Part shown: positions 52,607 to 59,894 of the stretch, in pieces | How positions within the stretch are numbered: the first letter of the stretch is position 1 | Layout: each line of letters begins with the position of its first letter | NCBI GenBank assembly: GCA_005882135.1 | Contig: VBDR01000025.1 | Span: 62,001-126,000 of the forward strand | Source: Chloroflexota bacterium | GTDB lineage: Bacteria; Chloroflexota; Dormibacteria; Dormibacterales; Dormibacteraceae | Length of the DNA stretch: 64,000 nt | Reading direction: 5' to 3' | The notes under the pieces: generated by a model | The model's input: only the letters and a program-made list of their open reading frames with translations | What the model was told of the DNA's origin: nothing | Database searches by the model: none | Translations under genes and position numbers: made by a program

Positions 52607-53608
52607 CTAGGCTTGCATCTGCGCAAGTAGGAGAGCCGCCTCACGCGCGTTGGTTGTCCCGTAGTTGGAGAAGCAGTTGTTGTAGACGACATGCGTCTCC
52701 TTCGTCAACCGGGCCACGCTCGCGATCTTTGGCGTCCAGTCGGCGAGCTCGTCCTCGTCGTAGAGATAGCGAAATCGCTCTGAAGGCGGGATGTCCTTCT
52801 TCTCCCAGTTGTCCTTGTTGCGCCCGTGGAAGCGGAATACCGCGAGCTCGTCGTTGGTCGGGATCACGACCGGCGGCACCGAGCTCTTGAAGCCCTGCGG
52901 CTCGTCCACCGCGACGTAAGGAATCTTGTTGTCCTGGAGGAACTTGACCGTCCGCTCGGCGTTCTTTTCATTGAACCAGCTGCCGTGACGGAATTCGACG
53001 GCGATGGGCAGGTCGAGGCGCTGCCACGTCTCGAGGATGAGCTCGCGTGCCTCGTTGGACGGGAACACCCATTTCGGGAACTGGACGAAAACCGCGCCGA
53101 GCTTGCTCGCCTCGATCAACGGCTCTAGCGCTTCCCGGAACTGCTTGTAGACGGCGTCGAGCAGCTCGACCGGCATGTCCTTCCGGTAGATCCGCCTCTT
53201 TGCCTTCAGCTCGCCTGGCAGCTCTTCCTGGACCGCCTTCGGCAACCGGGTCACCTCGGTCGGCTGTCCCGTCATCAAGGCGTGGGCCTTGATGTCGAAG
53301 ACGAAATCCTTGGGCGTCCGCTCGACCCAGCTCTGCGCGGTCCGCTTGTTGGGGAGCACGTAGTACGTCGCGTCGACCTCGACCACCGGAAACTGGCTGG
53401 CGTAGAAGCGCAGGCGCTCCTCAGCGGTACTGGCGCCCTTCGGATAGAAAACGCCCGGCGCGGTCATGGTCGGATCCGTCCAGCTTGCGGTGCCGAAGCG
53501 GACCTTGCCCTTGCCAACCTTGATTGGCGATCGGGCGGCGTCGCCCGCCTCTTCCGAGCGCCCGCGCGCCGTCTCTACGCCGGGATCATGGGGATCGGTC
53601 TTGGCCAC
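52607..53608 (-). CDS. DUF72 (YecE-like) domain protein
   Basis: This TIM-barrel-like protein of 333 residues has the family landmarks FGTASWTDP near the N-terminus, YYVLPNKRTAQSWVERTP, the FDIKAHALMTGQ strand, GAVFVQFPKWV, and the late VVYNNCFSNYGTTNA with its asparagines. The first 35 residues are a charged extension. No function is established for DUF72. The start is GTG 53608. Confidence 0.87.
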   Translation of the reverse strand: MAKTDPHDPGVETARGRSEEAGDAARSPIKVGKGKVRFGTASWTDPTMTAPGVFYPKGASTAEERLRFYASQFPVVEVDATYYVLPNKRTAQSWVERTPKDFVFDIKAHALMTGQPTEVTRLPKAVQEELPGELKAKRRIYRKDMPVELLDAVYKQFREALEPLIEASKLGAVFVQFPKWVFPSNEARELILETWQRLDLPIAVEFRHGSWFNEKNAERTVKFLQDNKIPYVAVDEPQGFKSSVPPVVIPTNDELAVFRFHGRNKDNWEKKDIPPSERFRYLYDEDELADWTPKIASVARLTKETHVVYNNCFSNYGTTNAREAALLLAQMQA

Positions 53609-53674
53609 CGCCGACCACTATGCCAGCCACTCGGTGATGAAGCGCGAGCTCAGATGGAGGTCCCCAAGCGCGAG

Positions 53675-53968
53675 TCAGCTGCGGCGCGAGGGTCCAGCGC
53701 CCGGGGGTGTGGTCGCGACTCGCCTGTCGTAGCGAGCGGTGTAGAGGATGACCAGCAGGGCGATGATGAAGGTGGGGCCGACGACAAGGCTGTAGGTGAC
53801 CCCGATCGCGACCAGCAAGCTCGCGACGAGCGCGAGCAGCAAGACGAAGGCGCCCGCGACCAGCGGGGGCCTCGTCCGCCGCCTGTACCACGACCGCAGC
53901 ATCATCGCCGCGGCGAGAAGGCACGCCACATCGAGCGCAGCCAGGCCGAACAGGTCGTGCTGGCTCAT
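53675..53968 (-). CDS. Small membrane protein downstream of the acetate-type symporter
   Basis: It has 97 residues with three hydrophobic stretches (GLAALDVACLLAAAMML; VAGAFVLLLALVASLLVAIG; VVGPTFIIALLVILY) separated by a short basic loop. It begins MSQHDLF at ATG 53968, 55 bp after the symporter stop, and is probably in the same operon. I do not recognise a family; it may be an accessory subunit of the symporter. Confidence 0.6.
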   Translation of the reverse strand: MSQHDLFGLAALDVACLLAAAMMLRSWYRRRTRPPLVAGAFVLLLALVASLLVAIGVTYSLVVGPTFIIALLVILYTARYDRRVATTPPGAGPSRRS

Positions 53969-54023
53969 CGCTGAGGGCCGGTCGGGGAGCGGCGCGCGCC
54001 GCTCCCCTTCAAGTGATGACAGG

Positions 54024-55712
54024 TCATCCGGCCGCCGGGACCGGCTCGGCGCCCAGGCCCGTCTGGGCCCGCACGTCGATCTCGTGAAACTTCTGCTCCG
54101 CCAGCCGGTCCGCCCTGGCCAGCTCACCGAGGTAGGTGCCGATGATCGCCAGCGCAAACCCAATGGGGATGCTGACGATGCCGACGTTTTGGAGTGGGAA
54201 GGCTGGGTGCTCGTTCACCGGCACGGTCCAGCCCGGCCCGATGGCGACGAGCCAGATCGTCACCAGCGTGCCGCCGACCAGGGAGGCCACAGCGCCCCAC
54301 GTGTTGAACCGCTTCCAGAAAAGGGTGAACAGGATCGCCGGCAGGTTGGCCGCCGACGCGATCACGAAGGCGACCCCGGCCACGAGGGCTGCCGCGTTGG
54401 CGGTGGCGCCCACACGGGCCGCGAGCCAGATGGACAACAGTCCGACCAGGCCGGCGGTGATCCGCGCGACCGTGACCTGCTCGCGGTCACTGACGTGACC
54501 GTGGAGGATGTGGGTGCGGATGACGTTGACGTAGAAGTCGTGGCTGAATGCACCCGAAGCAGCCAGCGTGAGGCCGGCCACCACAGCAAGGATCGTCGCG
54601 AATGCGACCGCGGCGATGAATGCCAGCAGGAACTCACCACCGGTGCCGCCGAAGAACTGAGTGCCGAGGTATTCAGCCAGGCGTGGAGCCGCGAGGTTGC
54701 TGTTCGGCTTGCAGCCGGCCGTCACTGTGGCGCAGATCTTCGTCTTGCCGACGAGGGTCGCAGCGCCGAAGCCGAGAAACGTGGTCATGATGTAGAACGA
54801 CCCGATCAATCCCATTGCCCAGACCACTGATTGACGCGCGGCTTTGCCGTTGGGCACGGTAAAGAAGCGCATCAGGATGTGGGGTAGGCCGGCGGTACCA
54901 AGGATGAGCGCCATTCCCAGCGAGACGTTGTCGAGCAAGGCGAGGTCGATGCCGAAGACCTGCTTCTGCCCGTACTTGTAGAGGATGCCGGGATCTGTGA
55001 AGTTGAGGCCGGTTGCTTTGTCCTTCACTCCCGCGATCGCGTCGAAGAAACCGCCGAGGTTGAATCCGAAGTGCAGCAGGACCAGGAAGCTGAGCAGCAC
55101 CGCGCCACCCATTAGCAGCACCGCCTTGACGATCTGAACCCACGTCGTGGCGACCATGCCGCCGGCGATGACGTAGACCATCATCAGGAGGCCGACGACT
55201 GTGATCGACGGATCGAGCTTGGTCCCGAACACGGTCCAGTTGAACCATGGTTTGAGCGTCGAGTCCAGGGTCGGGATGAGGATCTTGATCAGGCTGCCCG
55301 CCCCGATCATCTGGGCCATCATGTACGAGGCGCTGACCGCGACGGTCGAAAATGCCGCAGCCGAGCGTACGGGGATCGGCGACATTCGATACGAGAGGAC
55401 ATCGGCCAGTGTGTACTTGCCCGTGTTTCGCATCGGCTCGGCGATCAAGAAGAGCACTGTCAGGTAGGCGACGAGCCACCCGACCGAGTACATGAAACCG
55501 TCGTAGCCGTTGAACGCAATCAGGCCGGCGATGCCGAGGAAAGACGCCGCGCTCATGTAGTCGCCGGCGATGGCGAGCCCGTTCTGCCAGCCTGTGATGC
55601 CGCGGCCCGCGGCCCAGAACTGGACTGTGGTGCGCGTCCTTCGCGCGGCCCATCCGGTGATCACAAGCGTGATCCCGACCACGATCAAAAAGAGTGCCAG
55701 CGTCAGGTTCAT
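54024..55712 (-). CDS. actP: Sodium:solute symporter family protein, acetate permease type
   Basis: It is an SSS-family carrier of 562 residues with about thirteen helices. Landmarks are FWAAGRGITGWQNGLAIAGD (about 32-51), GDYMSAASFLG, and FAAVAFATILAVVAGLTLAAS-like helix 8. Pairing with a DUF485 gene is the hallmark of the acetate/propionate/pyruvate carriers (ActP/MctC). The start is ATG 55712, overlapping the DUF485 stop as ATGA; the open frame upstream is shadow. The exact monocarboxylate is unknown. Notably, the amino sugar and fucose routes in this window release acetate and lactate. Confidence 0.87.
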   Translation of the reverse strand: MNLTLALFLIVVGITLVITGWAARRTRTTVQFWAAGRGITGWQNGLAIAGDYMSAASFLGIAGLIAFNGYDGFMYSVGWLVAYLTVLFLIAEPMRNTGKYTLADVLSYRMSPIPVRSAAAFSTVAVSASYMMAQMIGAGSLIKILIPTLDSTLKPWFNWTVFGTKLDPSITVVGLLMMVYVIAGGMVATTWVQIVKAVLLMGGAVLLSFLVLLHFGFNLGGFFDAIAGVKDKATGLNFTDPGILYKYGQKQVFGIDLALLDNVSLGMALILGTAGLPHILMRFFTVPNGKAARQSVVWAMGLIGSFYIMTTFLGFGAATLVGKTKICATVTAGCKPNSNLAAPRLAEYLGTQFFGGTGGEFLLAFIAAVAFATILAVVAGLTLAASGAFSHDFYVNVIRTHILHGHVSDREQVTVARITAGLVGLLSIWLAARVGATANAAALVAGVAFVIASAANLPAILFTLFWKRFNTWGAVASLVGGTLVTIWLVAIGPGWTVPVNEHPAFPLQNVGIVSIPIGFALAIIGTYLGELARADRLAEQKFHEIDVRAQTGLGAEPVPAAG

Positions 55713-56110
55713 GGCTGCGAACTCCTGCCGCGGGCGGCGCGATCGCGCACCATCGCGGCGAGGCGGTCGAAGACGTTGTTCGCCTTTCGGATGTAGAACC
55801 AGGCGAGGAGCCAGGCCATCACGAACTGCGAGAGCGCGAACAGGTAAGCGATGTTGATATGACCGATGACAGCGGTCCGCATGAAGCCAGGCGCGAGACC
55901 GTTGGCGAGCGGCAGAAGAAAGTAATAGACGAGGAAGAAGACGGTCGCCGGGAGCACGAAGCGCATCCTTGCGGTGACCAGCTGTCGGAACTCGTCTGTG
56001 TGCTCGAGCCCCTCCCAGTACGCGACGTCCTCGATCGTTGACCCAGGCCCCGGCGCCTCTTCCTGCTTGCGCGCAGACGGCTGGGAAGGCAGCGGACTGT
56101 CGATCCCCAT
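55709..56110 (-). CDS. DUF485 family membrane protein, symporter partner
   Basis: It has about 133 residues with a cytoplasmic N-terminus, the helix FVLPATVFFLVYYFLLPLAN, a short loop containing the M-R-T-A-V-I-G segment, and the helix IAYLFALSQFVMAWLLAWFY. DUF485 (YjcH) genes precede actP in many bacteria. ATG 56110 is preferred because GGGGGGAG lies 5 nt upstream; GTG 56116 is the alternative. A stable hairpin directly precedes that ribosome site. Confidence 0.85.
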   Translation of the reverse strand: MGIDSPLPSQPSARKQEEAPGPGSTIEDVAYWEGLEHTDEFRQLVTARMRFVLPATVFFLVYYFLLPLANGLAPGFMRTAVIGHINIAYLFALSQFVMAWLLAWFYIRKANNVFDRLAAMVRDRAARGRSSQP

Positions 56111-56123
56111 GGACACTCCCCCC

Positions 56124-56140
56124 CGCGGGCAAGGCCCGCG
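56124..56140 (-). promoter_or_regulatory. Leader hairpin next to the DUF485 ribosome site
   Basis: CGCGGGC-AAG-GCCCGCG is a perfect 7-bp stem with a 3-nt loop, immediately upstream of the minus-strand ribosome site GGGGGGAG. It could modulate access to that site. This is a structural observation only. Confidence 0.4.
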
Positions 56141-56261
56141 CCAACGTGGCCGTCAGAGGGAGGTCAGATCACCAACCAGGCCCCCGGAATTCGCCACGTC
56201 TGGGCTCGCCCCCCCTTGGCCACCCCGAACGCAATCAGATTAAAGGTTCGATCGCACCTTG

Positions 56262-57701
56262 TCAGGCCGGGGTCCGCGACAGGATCTCCTGGATCAGCCT
56301 TCCCTGTTCGATGAGGTGGCACGGAGTGATGAACTTGCGGATGACCTGCCGCCGGGCTTCCGTCCCCAGCCGCCTCGCCTCCGCCTCGTCCGCGAGCAGC
56401 CGGACCACCGCCTCGCCAAACGCCTGGAGGTCTTTGGGGTCGTCGATCAGGAGGCCGCTTTTGTCGCTCTCGATCTGGTCTTCGATCCCGCCGACACGGC
56501 TCGCCACCACCGGCCGGCCCTTCCACATCGCCTCGGCCACCGTCAGGCCGAAGCCCTCCGCCAGGCTTTTCTGGACGACGACGTCGGCCCGGCGCTGGAG
56601 GGCGTTGACGATCGCGGCGTTTTCGTCGGTGTCCTCCATGGGCAGCTGCGCAATCACGATCCGGGTGCGCACCGAGGACGGCATGGCCTGACGGCGGCGC
56701 GTCAGCTCGTCGAGGATCTCGGGCTGCTCGGGGTCGTCCTTGACCGACGTGGCGGCGGGTCCCGCGAGCACCAGCCATGCGTCGGTGCTCGGCGCGATAT
56801 GGCCGGCAAAGCCGTCCATGACGCCGATCGGGTCTTTGAGCCGATCCCACCGCGAAACCTGCAGCACGATTCGAGCCTCGTAGGGCAGCGCAGTCTCCTC
56901 GAGGTGCGCGGTGCGGACGACGTGACCGCGAGTGCCGTCGTGGCGCTTAAAGGTCGCCTCGCCGTCCCTACCCTGCAGGATGCCGCCCGCGTGCAGGATC
57001 GCAGTCACCGTGTCGCCAGTCAGGTCCTCGTTCTTGGTCGCGAAGGGATCGATGCACGGCGCGATGATGCGGACCCGCGATGGGTCGAGTCCCTCCCAGA
57101 CATAAGCATTCCGGGAGAAGACGCACGCGGCGGCTTTCGTGACATAAGGCCGTAGAAATGTCCACGCATTTCTCACGGCATCGTCTGGCTGGTCGACGCC
57201 GATGTGTGAACGCCAGATGACATGGATGCCTCGCGCGCTGAGAGCCGGGACCAGGCCTGCCGTTTGCGGGTCATGGAGGATGGCGACGTCACCGGGACGG
57301 ATGATCTCAGTGAGAGCAGCCGCGTTGCGGGAGGTGGCTTGCTCATATTGGCGCCGGTCCTCCTCGGTCAGCGCCGCGCCATCCGAGTCGACTCCGTGCA
57401 GCAGCGTATGGATCTTTTTGGTCACGTTGAAAAAGTCGGGTGAGCCTTCGATCACAACCCACCTCTCGTCGATGCCGGCGTCGCGGTCATAAGGGATCAG
57501 GGACGCCAGCAGCTCGGCCACGCCGCCCCCGCGCGCCGTCGAGTTCACGTTCCACAGCACGCGACCGCGCAACGCCGCTACGAGGCCGTCCATCTCCCGA
57601 TCGAGCTCCGACCGCACATCGTCGTCAAGAAGATGCCGGAATCGTTCGATCGGGGCCGACCCGATCTCGACCTGGTTGAGGGCTCCTTTCAGCTCCGTCA
57701 C
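56262..57701 (-). CDS. Trehalose-synthase-type GT4 glycosyltransferase (TreT-like)
   Basis: It is a GT-B glycosyltransferase of 479 residues. The N-terminal G-R-V-L-W-N-V-N-S-T-A-R-G-G-G-V-A-E segment, H-D-P-Q-T-A-G-L and W-R-S-H-I-G-V-D are characteristic of trehalose glycosyltransferring synthase (NDP-glucose plus glucose to trehalose). The donor-side Q-K-S-L-A-E-G-F-G-L-T-V-A-E-A and R-V-G-G-I-E-D are also present. Trehalose production for desiccation tolerance is the likely role. The start is GTG. It may be co-transcribed with the small gene just upstream (29 bp). Confidence 0.83.
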   Translation of the reverse strand: MTELKGALNQVEIGSAPIERFRHLLDDDVRSELDREMDGLVAALRGRVLWNVNSTARGGGVAELLASLIPYDRDAGIDERWVVIEGSPDFFNVTKKIHTLLHGVDSDGAALTEEDRRQYEQATSRNAAALTEIIRPGDVAILHDPQTAGLVPALSARGIHVIWRSHIGVDQPDDAVRNAWTFLRPYVTKAAACVFSRNAYVWEGLDPSRVRIIAPCIDPFATKNEDLTGDTVTAILHAGGILQGRDGEATFKRHDGTRGHVVRTAHLEETALPYEARIVLQVSRWDRLKDPIGVMDGFAGHIAPSTDAWLVLAGPAATSVKDDPEQPEILDELTRRRQAMPSSVRTRIVIAQLPMEDTDENAAIVNALQRRADVVVQKSLAEGFGLTVAEAMWKGRPVVASRVGGIEDQIESDKSGLLIDDPKDLQAFGEAVVRLLADEAEARRLGTEARRQVIRKFITPCHLIEQGRLIQEILSRTPA

Positions 57702-57730
57702 ATCTGGGAGAACGCTGTCGGCCGACTGCG

Positions 57731-58102
57731 CTACGCGACTTCCGCTACGAGATCGTCGTCTCCGACCAGCTCCGATATCGCACCCAGCAGCTCAGTCGCC
57801 ACCGAAAGAGCCTCCTCTCGGGAGAGATGCGCGGGAGAACGGCCCTCGAAGACGAGCCGGACCGGCTCGCCCTCAGTCCGGTTCGAGATCGCCCGGACCA
57901 CACCGCCGAGCTGCGGCGCCGGCGCCCCATCCGCCTGAAGCGTGACGGCGACCAGCACGGCACGGGCGGCCGAGATCGGGACCCCGAACTCGAGCTGTTT
58001 CGTCCGATCGAGCTCGACTGTCTGGCCGCGGTGGCGCGACAGCCACTGCGACACATGGTTCAGGTCGTTGGTGCCTTCAGCCTCGGTTCTGATCGTGTTC
58101 AT
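57731..58102 (-). CDS. Conserved hypothetical protein, 123 residues
   Basis: It starts at ATG 58102 behind GAGGTGAC. The protein has a helical start (NHVSQWLSRHRGQTVEL), then a beta-rich centre (AVLVAVTLQADG, GVVRAISNR, PVRLVFEG) and a helical acidic end (EALSVATELLGAISELV). I do not recognise the family. It precedes the trehalose-synthase-type gene by 29 bp on the same strand, which hints at a shared role. Confidence 0.6.
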   Translation of the reverse strand: MNTIRTEAEGTNDLNHVSQWLSRHRGQTVELDRTKQLEFGVPISAARAVLVAVTLQADGAPAPQLGGVVRAISNRTEGEPVRLVFEGRSPAHLSREEALSVATELLGAISELVGDDDLVAEVA

Positions 58103-58273
58103 GTCACCTCGCAAAGCTATCGACGAGCGCATCCGGCTGGATACGTATGGAGGAACCGAATCTGCCTGGCCTTTATTCGTGGCGCAACGACGTCCCACGC
58201 GCCATTTCTCGCGGGTGGCTTGATAAGCTCATTCGTGGCATTTCGGCGGGCTTTGCGTAAGGGGGATTTGGGT

Positions 58274-59800
58274 ATGCAAGGGACTCTTCGTTTCGTACGT
58301 CTGCGTCCGCGTTCACTGCTGGCGGCGCTCTCGTTGCTGGTCCTGAGCATGCCGGTCATACCGGTCGAGGCTGCGACAACGGGGGCCGTCCAGACATACA
58401 TCGTCACTTACAAGGACGGCGCCTCGTCCGGCAGCGCCGCGTCTGTGATCCAGGGCGCGGGCGGCCAGCTTGCCTACAACTATCAGCAGATCGGCGTGGT
58501 GATTGCGCGCTCCAACCGCAGCGACTTTGCAGCGAACATGCGATCAGTGGCAGGCGTCGATGGCGCGTCGGCCACGGCCCGTTTCGCGACCCGTTTCAAG
58601 GACGACCAGCCTGATGCCGTCGCGGCTGCAACAGTCACTCCGGCCATCCCCACGGGCGGCGACAGCCTGTCCGGGCTGCAGTGGGACATGCCGCAGATCC
58701 ACGCGTTCGAGGCACAGGTGATCGAGAGCGGCAGCCGGGCCGTGACCGTAGGTGACATTGACACCGGCCTCGACTACACGCATCCCGATCTCGCCGCGAA
58801 CGTCGATTTCGCCAACAGCGTGTCTTGCATCAACAACGGCGTACCGGACCCGAATCCGGCGGCGTGGAATGATGAGAACGGGCACGGCACCCACACCGCG
58901 GGCACGATCGCCGCGGCCCACAACGGGATCGGCATCGTAGGCGTGGCTCCGAACGTCAAGGTCGCCGGGATCAGGGCGGGCAACGCCGCTGGTTTCTTCT
59001 TCCCGGAGTCTGTCGTCTGCGCGTTTATGTGGGCGGGCACGCATCACGCGATCAAGGTCACGAACAACAGCTACTTCGCGGACCCGTGGCTGTTCAACTG
59101 CAAGAACGACCCCGGACAGCGGGCGATCTGGAAAGCGGAATCACGTGCGATCAAGTTCGCGATGCAGCAGGGGGTTACCGTGGTTGCGGCGGCAGGTAAC
59201 GAAGCCGACGACCTCGCGCATCCGACCCAGGACGTCACAAGCCCGGATGACACGACGCCCGTAATCCGCCCCGTGGGCAACGAATGCGTCGTCATCCCGG
59301 TGGAGATTCCGGGTGTCATCGGTGTCTCCGCGGATGGCAACTTCGGAATGAAGTCCTTCTACTCCAGCTATGGAGTCGGGGCCGTGCAGGTGACGGCGCC
59401 CGGCGGCGACAGCATCCTGCAGAAGAATCCTCCGTCAAACCCACTTGGCCGCGTGCTTTCGACATGGCCGAGCGCCCTCGTGGGTAACTGCGCCCCAGCG
59501 CGCCGAGTCTTCGAGGGATCGACGCTCTACTGCTATCAGCAGGGCACCTCCATGGCCTCGCCGCACGTGGCTGGGGTCGCCGCCCTGATCGCGAGCCTTG
59601 GCGTCACCCAGGCGGGAAAGGTCCAGGCGCGGGTCGACAACACCGCCGACCCGATGTCATGCCCGACGGTTATTGAGCTCGCGCAGTACGCGTTCTTCCC
59701 GTCGGTCTCCAACGGCGCAGCGCAGCACTGCCAGGGTGGCACCGGCTACAACTCGTGGTACGGCCACGGACAGGTCAACGCCCTGTCCGCCGTCAGCTAG
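58274..59800 (+). CDS. Secreted S8 family subtilisin-like serine protease
   Basis: It has 508 residues with a signal peptide (about 1-33, ending VEA), an inhibitor-like propeptide (about 40-110) and the S8 domain with the full triad: D in GDIDTGLDYTHP, H in GHGTHTAG and S in GTSMASPHVAG; the oxyanion asparagine region is in VAAAGNEAD. Four to six cysteines suggest disulfides outside the cell. The ribosome site is AAGGGGGA. A strong hairpin terminator follows. Confidence 0.9.
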   Translation: MQGTLRFVRLRPRSLLAALSLLVLSMPVIPVEAATTGAVQTYIVTYKDGASSGSAASVIQGAGGQLAYNYQQIGVVIARSNRSDFAANMRSVAGVDGASATARFATRFKDDQPDAVAAATVTPAIPTGGDSLSGLQWDMPQIHAFEAQVIESGSRAVTVGDIDTGLDYTHPDLAANVDFANSVSCINNGVPDPNPAAWNDENGHGTHTAGTIAAAHNGIGIVGVAPNVKVAGIRAGNAAGFFFPESVVCAFMWAGTHHAIKVTNNSYFADPWLFNCKNDPGQRAIWKAESRAIKFAMQQGVTVVAAAGNEADDLAHPTQDVTSPDDTTPVIRPVGNECVVIPVEIPGVIGVSADGNFGMKSFYSSYGVGAVQVTAPGGDSILQKNPPSNPLGRVLSTWPSALVGNCAPARRVFEGSTLYCYQQGTSMASPHVAGVAALIASLGVTQAGKVQARVDNTADPMSCPTVIELAQYAFFPSVSNGAAQHCQGGTGYNSWYGHGQVNALSAVS

Positions 59801-59809
59801 AGAGAAACC

Positions 59810-59840
59810 GAGGGCGGCCGTGCGAATCGGCCGCCCTCTT
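59810..59840 (+). terminator. Terminator-like hairpin after the protease gene
   Basis: GAGGGCGGCCG and CGGCCGCCCTC form a perfect 11-bp stem with a 7-nt loop. The following T tract is short (TT), so it is weaker than a canonical intrinsic terminator. Confidence 0.6.
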
Positions 59841-59894
59841 CGCCCGGCTTGAATCGGGCAGCGATTGCGGTCAGCATTTAGCCCTCCAACTACC

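Noticed and set aside
55713-56144. In-frame extension upstream of the acetate-type symporter
   Set aside because: It is a shadow of the DUF485 gene; ATG 55712 in an ATGA overlap gives the family N-terminus.
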